From positions 4,575,501 to 4,639,500 of the forward strand of contig CP031585.1 in assembly GCA_003217735.2 (NCBI GenBank): a stretch of 64,000 bases of DNA, read 5' to 3'. The notes under the pieces were generated by a model. The model had not been told where the DNA came from. It saw nothing but the letters and a program-made list of their open reading frames with translations, and did not search any database. The DNA is from Marinibacterium anthonyi. Lineage in GTDB: Bacteria; Pseudomonadota; Alphaproteobacteria; Rhodobacterales; Rhodobacteraceae. Shown here one piece after another: positions 60,541-64,000 of the stretch (positions are counted from its first letter, which is position 1; every line of letters begins with the position of its first letter). Both the position numbers and the translations under genes were made by a program.

Positions 60541-61116
60541 ATGTTTTACAAAGACGAACGGCTTGCGCTGTTCATCGACGGGTCAAACCTTTACGCGGCA
60601 GCGAAAGCGCTCGGATTTGATATAGACTATAAGCTGCTCCGGATGGAATTCATGCGTCGGGGCAAGTTGCTGAGGGCGTTCTACTATACGGCTTTGCTGG
60701 AAAACGACGAATATTCCCCCATCCGTCCGCTTGTCGACTGGCTGCATTACAATGGTTTCACCATGGTGACAAAGCCGGCCAAGGAATACACCGACAGCAT
60801 GGGCCGCCGCAAGGTCAAGGGCAACATGGATATCGAGCTTGCGGTCGATGCCATGGAACTGGCCCCGCGTGTCGATCATATCGTGCTGTTCTCGGGAGAC
60901 GGGGATTTCCGGCCTCTGGTGGAAAGCCTGCAGCGGCAGGGGGTTCGCGTATCGGTCGTGTCGACCATCCGCAGCCAGCCGCCGATGATCTCTGATGACC
61001 TGCGCCGCCAGGCCGACAACTTCATCGAGCTCGAAGAGCTCAAGGAAGTCATCGGTCGCCCGCCGCGGGAACACCAGTCCGATCGCAATATCACGGTCGC
61101 CGGCGGCAACGCCTGA
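60541..61116 (+). CDS. NYN-domain (LabA-like) protein, putative RNase
   Basis: 191 residues from ATG after GGAAGGACATATTG. Acidic catalytic residues typical of NYN/PIN nucleases are visible: FIDGSNLYAAAK, GNMDIELAVDAM and LFSGDGDFRPLVESL. LabA/DUF88 family; likely acts on RNA in the cytoplasm. It is conserved next to folK in related genomes, but its substrate is unknown. Confidence 0.88.
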   Translation: MFYKDERLALFIDGSNLYAAAKALGFDIDYKLLRMEFMRRGKLLRAFYYTALLENDEYSPIRPLVDWLHYNGFTMVTKPAKEYTDSMGRRKVKGNMDIELAVDAMELAPRVDHIVLFSGDGDFRPLVESLQRQGVRVSVVSTIRSQPPMISDDLRRQADNFIELEELKEVIGRPPREHQSDRNITVAGGNA

Positions 61117-61222
61117 GATCCGCCTTTCACGGCAGGCCCGCCCCGGCGGGCCACAGGCGTCACGGCGCCGTCTGGATTTCCGTTGCTGTTTGGCCTAGGT
61201 CCGAAGCAAGGAGATCTCATCC

Positions 61223-62173
61223 ATGTCAAAACCTCCGCTGACCATCTACCTGGCTGCCCCGCGCGGTTTCTGCGCCGGTGTCGACCGCGCCATCAAGATC
61301 GTTGAAATGGCCCTGGAGAAATGGGGCGCCCCGGTCTACGTGCGCCACGAGATCGTGCACAACAAGTATGTCGTCGACGGGCTGCGCGAAAAGGGCGCCG
61401 TCTTTGTCGAGGAACTGGACGATTGCCCGAACGACCGGCCGGTGATCTTTTCCGCCCATGGCGTGCCGAAATCCGTCCCGGCCGAGGCCGGGCGGCGCGA
61501 GATGCTGTTCGTCGATGCCACCTGCCCGCTTGTGTCAAAGGTGCATATCGAGGCGCAGCGCCATGCCGAGGCCGGGCTGCAGATGATCATGATCGGCCAT
61601 GCCGGCCATCCAGAGACCATCGGCACCATGGGCCAGTTGCCCGACGGCGAGGTCCTGCTGGTGGAAACCGTGGACGACGTGGCGCATGTGGACGTGCGCG
61701 ATCCGGACCGGCTGGCCTACGTGACACAGACGACGCTGTCGGTCGATGACACGATCGACATCGTAGCCGCCCTGCGCGCGCGATTCCCGGCCATCGTCGG
61801 GCCGCACAAGGAAGACATCTGCTACGCCACGACCAACCGGCAGGAATCCGTCAAGTCCATCGCGTCGAAGGTGGATGCGATGCTGGTCGTCGGCGCGCCC
61901 AATTCGTCCAATTCCCGCCGCCTGGTCGAAGTCGGCGCGCGCGAAGGCTGTTCCTATGCGCAGCTGGTGCAGCGGGCCACGGATATCGACTGGCGCGCGC
62001 TGACGGGGATTTCCGCGCTGGGGATCACCGCCGGGGCGTCGGCCCCCGAGGAGTTGGTGCGCGAGGTCGTCGACGCCTTCCGCGATCATTACCAGGTGAC
62101 GGTCGAGACGGTGGAAACCGCCAAGGAAACCGTCGAATTCAAGGTGCCGCGCGTGCTGCGCGTGCCCGCGTGA
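61223..62173 (+). CDS. ispH: 4-hydroxy-3-methylbut-2-enyl diphosphate reductase
   Basis: 316 residues. The three iron-sulfur cysteines are Cys17 ([13 protein letters not shown]), Cys101 ([11 protein letters not shown]) and Cys200 ([13 protein letters not shown]). [14 protein letters not shown] lies in the substrate domain. Last step of the MEP isoprenoid pathway. RBS AAGGAGATCTC upstream. Followed by a short remnant gene. Confidence 0.97.
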   Translation: MSKPPLTIYLAAPRGFCAGVDRAIKIVEMALEKWGAPVYVRHEIVHNKYVVDGLREKGAVFVEELDDCPNDRPVIFSAHGVPKSVPAEAGRREMLFVDATCPLVSKVHIEAQRHAEAGLQMIMIGHAGHPETIGTMGQLPDGEVLLVETVDDVAHVDVRDPDRLAYVTQTTLSVDDTIDIVAALRARFPAIVGPHKEDICYATTNRQESVKSIASKVDAMLVVGAPNSSNSRRLVEVGAREGCSYAQLVQRATDIDWRALTGISALGITAGASAPEELVREVVDAFRDHYQVTVETVETAKETVEFKVPRVLRVPA

Positions 62174-62180
62174 GGGGGCC

Positions 62181-62321
62181 ATGTCGCTGCAATTCCTGCT
62201 GACCGCCTTCGTCGTCGTGTTGGCCCCCGGGACGGGCGTGATCCATACCCTGGCCATCGGGCTGGGACAGGGCGCGCGGGCCTCGGCCCTGGCGGCCCGG
62301 CTGGCGCTGGAACGCGCCTGA
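62181..62321 (+). pseudogene. Remnant of a LysE-family exporter gene
   Basis: 46 codons: the first 30 (MSLQFLLTAFVVVLAPGTGV, then HTLAIGLGQGARAS) match the start of LysE/RhtB exporters of about 205 residues, and the end (ARLALERA) resembles their C terminus. The interior is missing, consistent with an in-frame internal deletion. The stop codon overlaps the next gene's ATG (TGATG), so the small frame may still serve to couple translation from ispH to DUF3429. Confidence 0.65.
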
Positions 62322-62770
62322 TGTCCGTGCCGAAGGTGCCGTTCGCGCTTGGCCTGGCCGGGCTGATCCCCTTTGTCTGGGGCGCGCTGACCTATCTCAG
62401 CCCGTCCCTGTCGGCCTGGGGGATGCAGGCCTTGGGCGGGCGGTTCGTGGGGCCCTATATCCAGCTGTATTACGGCGCGGTTATCCTGGCCTTCATGTCG
62501 GGCGTGCTGTGGGGCTTTGCCACCCGGGCCGCGGGCATGCGGGGCAACATCTGTTACGGGCTGTCGGTGCTGCCCGCGCTGTGGGCGTTCTTCATGACCG
62601 GCGGCGGGCCGACGGGCGCGGCGACCAACCTGATTTTCGGCTTCGCCGGCGTGCTGCTGATCGACGTGGCCTTTGCCGCCTGGGGCCTGACGCCCCGGTG
62701 GTGGCTGCCGCTGCGGGTCGGACTGACGGCGGTGGTCATCCTGTGTCTTGGAGTAGGAGTGTTCTGGTGA
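62321..62770 (+). CDS. DUF3429 membrane protein
   Basis: 149 residues with five predicted helices. PFVWGALTYLSPSLSAWGMQ, YIQLYYGAVILAFMSGVLWG and LIDVAFAAWGLTPRWWLPLR match DUF3429. Function unknown. It overlaps the remnant upstream by one base and the methyltransferase downstream by four (GTGA). Confidence 0.87.
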   Translation: MSVPKVPFALGLAGLIPFVWGALTYLSPSLSAWGMQALGGRFVGPYIQLYYGAVILAFMSGVLWGFATRAAGMRGNICYGLSVLPALWAFFMTGGGPTGAATNLIFGFAGVLLIDVAFAAWGLTPRWWLPLRVGLTAVVILCLGVGVFW

Positions 62771-63351
62771 ACGACGATACGATCCGCATCTACGATGCGA
62801 AGGCCGAGGATTATGCGCGCATGGTCGAAGGCGTGCGGGACACGTCCGAGGACAAGTTCATGGCCGAAATGACCCCGGGCGGCACCATCCTTGACCTGGG
62901 CTGCGGCCCGGGCCATGCGGCGAAGGCGATGGCCGCGGCAGGGTTCGTCGTGACGGCGGTCGACGGGTCGGCCGAGATGGTGCGGCTGGCCTCGAAGATC
63001 GACGGCATCACGGCGCGCCAGGCCCGCTTTGACGAGATCGACGAGGTCGACGCCTATGACGGGATCTGGGCCAGCTTTTCGCTGCTGCATGCGCCGCGTG
63101 CCGATTTCCCGGCCCACCTGGCGGCCCTGAAGCGGGCGATGCGGCCCGGCGGGCTGCTGTTCCTGGGGATGAAGATCGGAGACGGCGAGAAGGTGGACAG
63201 CCTGGGCCGGTTCTACAGCTACTATTCGGAAGAGGACCTTGTGACATTGCTGGAAGAGGCAGGTTTTGCGGTGACCTGGACGCGCATCAAGATGGTAAAG
63301 GGCCTGGCCGGCGAGCCGGAGCCAAGCATTTCGGTCTTTGCCCGTGGCTGA
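62767..63351 (+). CDS. Class I SAM-dependent methyltransferase
   Basis: 194 residues from a GTG that overlaps the DUF3429 stop codon; TAGGAG lies upstream. Motif I is [27 protein letters not shown] is motif II-like; [14 protein letters not shown] follows. Small-molecule methyltransferase fold; substrate unknown. It overlaps rnhA by eight bases. Confidence 0.88.
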   Translation: MNDDTIRIYDAKAEDYARMVEGVRDTSEDKFMAEMTPGGTILDLGCGPGHAAKAMAAAGFVVTAVDGSAEMVRLASKIDGITARQARFDEIDEVDAYDGIWASFSLLHAPRADFPAHLAALKRAMRPGGLLFLGMKIGDGEKVDSLGRFYSYYSEEDLVTLLEEAGFAVTWTRIKMVKGLAGEPEPSISVFARG

Positions 63352-63796
63352 GCTGTATGCCTATACGGACGGCGCCTGTTCGGGGAACCCGGGGCCCGGG
63401 GGCTGGGGCGTGCTGTTGCAGGCCAAGGACGGCGCGACGGTGGTGAAGGAACGCACCCTGTCGGGCGGCGAGGCCGGGACCACCAACAACCGGATGGAGC
63501 TGATGGCGGCGATTTCCGCGCTGGAAACGCTGGGCAAGCCGTCGAAGATCACCGTGATCACCGACAGCGCCTACGTGAAGAACGGGGTGACCGGGTGGAT
63601 ATTCGGCTGGAAGCGGAACGGGTGGAAGACATCCGCGAAGAAGCCGGTGAAGAATGCCGAGCTGTGGCAGCGGCTGGACGCGGCGCAGGCCCGCCACGAC
63701 GTGACGTGGAAATGGGTCAAGGGCCATGCGGGGCATGCCGAGAACGAGCGCGCGGATGAACTGGCGCGGGCGGGGATGAAACCGTTCAAGGGGTAG
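63344..63796 (+). CDS. rnhA: Ribonuclease HI
   Basis: 150 residues from a GTG start ([17 protein letters not shown]), the only start that gives the family's N terminus; it lies within the end of the methyltransferase gene. Catalytic Asp9, Glu52, Asp74 and Asp138 are all present ([37 protein letters not shown]). It degrades RNA in RNA:DNA hybrids. Confidence 0.97.
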   Translation: MAELYAYTDGACSGNPGPGGWGVLLQAKDGATVVKERTLSGGEAGTTNNRMELMAAISALETLGKPSKITVITDSAYVKNGVTGWIFGWKRNGWKTSAKKPVKNAELWQRLDAAQARHDVTWKWVKGHAGHAENERADELARAGMKPFKG

Positions 63797-63815
63797 ATCG
63801 CGCGTGCCGCGCGAT

Positions 63816-63850
63816 GCCTCCGGCGGAGGGTATTTTTGCCAAGAAGAAGA
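63816..63850. repeat. CCTCCGGYGGAGG / TATTTT intergenic repeat, copy 2
   Basis: CCTCCGGCGGAGG, then GTATTTTTGCC and AAGAAGAAGA. It shares the palindrome and the TATTTT with the copy at 39197-39240. On the plus strand the stem followed by a T-rich stretch after rnhA may act as a terminator. Confidence 0.65.
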
Positions 63851-63878
63851 TGGGGGCCGGCGCCGGGATGCGTCGGCC

Positions 63879-64000
63879 TTATCTTTTGGGGCCGTAGGTT
63901 TTCCAGAGCCAGATCAGGACGAGGGCGCCCAGAACGGCGCCGACGAACCCGGCCATGGCGCCCATCACCGTCAGCAGGATGCGCAGGACAAGGCCGCCCA
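63879..64000 (-). CDS. C-terminal part of a small membrane protein (GlsB/YeaQ/YmgE-like), cut by window edge
   Basis: The last 39 residues are readable: GGLVLRILLTVMGAMAGFVG, then AVLGALVLIWLWKTYGPKR and TAA. A Gly-rich membrane helix near the C terminus is typical of GlsB/YeaQ/YmgE stress proteins of about 80-90 residues, but the start is outside the window so the assignment is tentative. Confidence 0.45.
   Translation of the reverse strand, partial: GGLVLRILLTVMGAMAGFVGAVLGALVLIWLWKTYGPKR

Overview
The window is high-GC chromosomal DNA from an alphaproteobacterium, most likely a marine member of the Rhodobacteraceae (Roseobacter group). The inference rests on gene content: a (2S)-methylsuccinyl-CoA dehydrogenase with the long N-terminal extension of the ethylmalonyl-CoA pathway, the order chvI-chvG-hprK-rapZ-PTS EIIA-HPr beside pckA, a Hint-domain protein, DUF6473 and DUF1491 proteins, a twin-transmembrane protein, and the order rpoZ-rel-DUF2062-pdxJ-acpS-lepB-rnc-era-recO. 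I see no transposase, integrase, rRNA or CRISPR array. One tRNA (Trp, CCA) is present.

Region 1 (1-20.6 kb) is the transcription/translation cluster, read on the minus strand: tuf, tRNA-Trp, secE, nusG, rplK-rplA, rplJ-rplL, rpoB, rpoC (cut by the window edge). The ancestral order is kept, but nearly every junction holds accessory DNA: a GGDEF-EAL protein and a decayed acetyltransferase gene (tuf/tRNA-Trp), a redoxin with a divergent AraC regulator (tRNA-Trp/secE), two truncated genes meeting at a deletion scar (secE/nusG), a MerR plus cation-efflux cassette flanked by identical hairpin repeats and an MFS transporter (nusG/rplK), and two tandem SGNH-hydrolase/RTX proteins plus a DUF2798 protein (rplA/rplJ).

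Region 2 (20.6-31.7 kb) holds a lipoprotein, a Hint protein, parC, an SH3-domain protein, an SDR, a twin-TM protein, a PduO-type cobalamin adenosyltransferase, etfBA, a DUF6473 protein and 3-hydroxybutyryl-CoA dehydrogenase. Region 3 (31.7-41.9 kb) is the ChvG/ChvI two-component system with a regulatory PTS branch (HPr kinase, RapZ, EIIA, HPr), an acyltransferase, divergent pckA, a TauE/SafE permease and mcd. ETF, the acyl-CoA dehydrogenase and the hydroxyacyl-CoA dehydrogenase fit one C4-acyl-CoA metabolism; ChvGI, PTS and PckA fit envelope/acid sensing tied to gluconeogenesis.

Region 4 (41.9-64 kb) has a Bcr/CflA exporter with divergent TetR, queF, an NAD-dependent reductase, a META protein, then recO-DUF1491-era, an accessory island (Tat-exported intradiol dioxygenase, SDR, AraC, HD hydrolase), rnc-lepB-acpS, an unusual membrane alpha/beta hydrolase, pdxJ-DUF2062-rel-rpoZ, folK, an NYN-domain protein, and a tightly overlapping run ispH, a lysE remnant, DUF3429, methyltransferase, rnhA. 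A family of short GTAGGATGGGT-type hairpin repeats (six copies) marks many of the accessory insertions and often supplies the stop codon of the adjacent gene.

I did not find a clear, complete, undescribed multi-gene system. The strongest leads are the RTX/SGNH pair (one with an altered catalytic residue), the membrane hydrolase at 53.9-55.7 kb, the hairpin-flanked metal cassette, and the phased direct repeats upstream of pckA.
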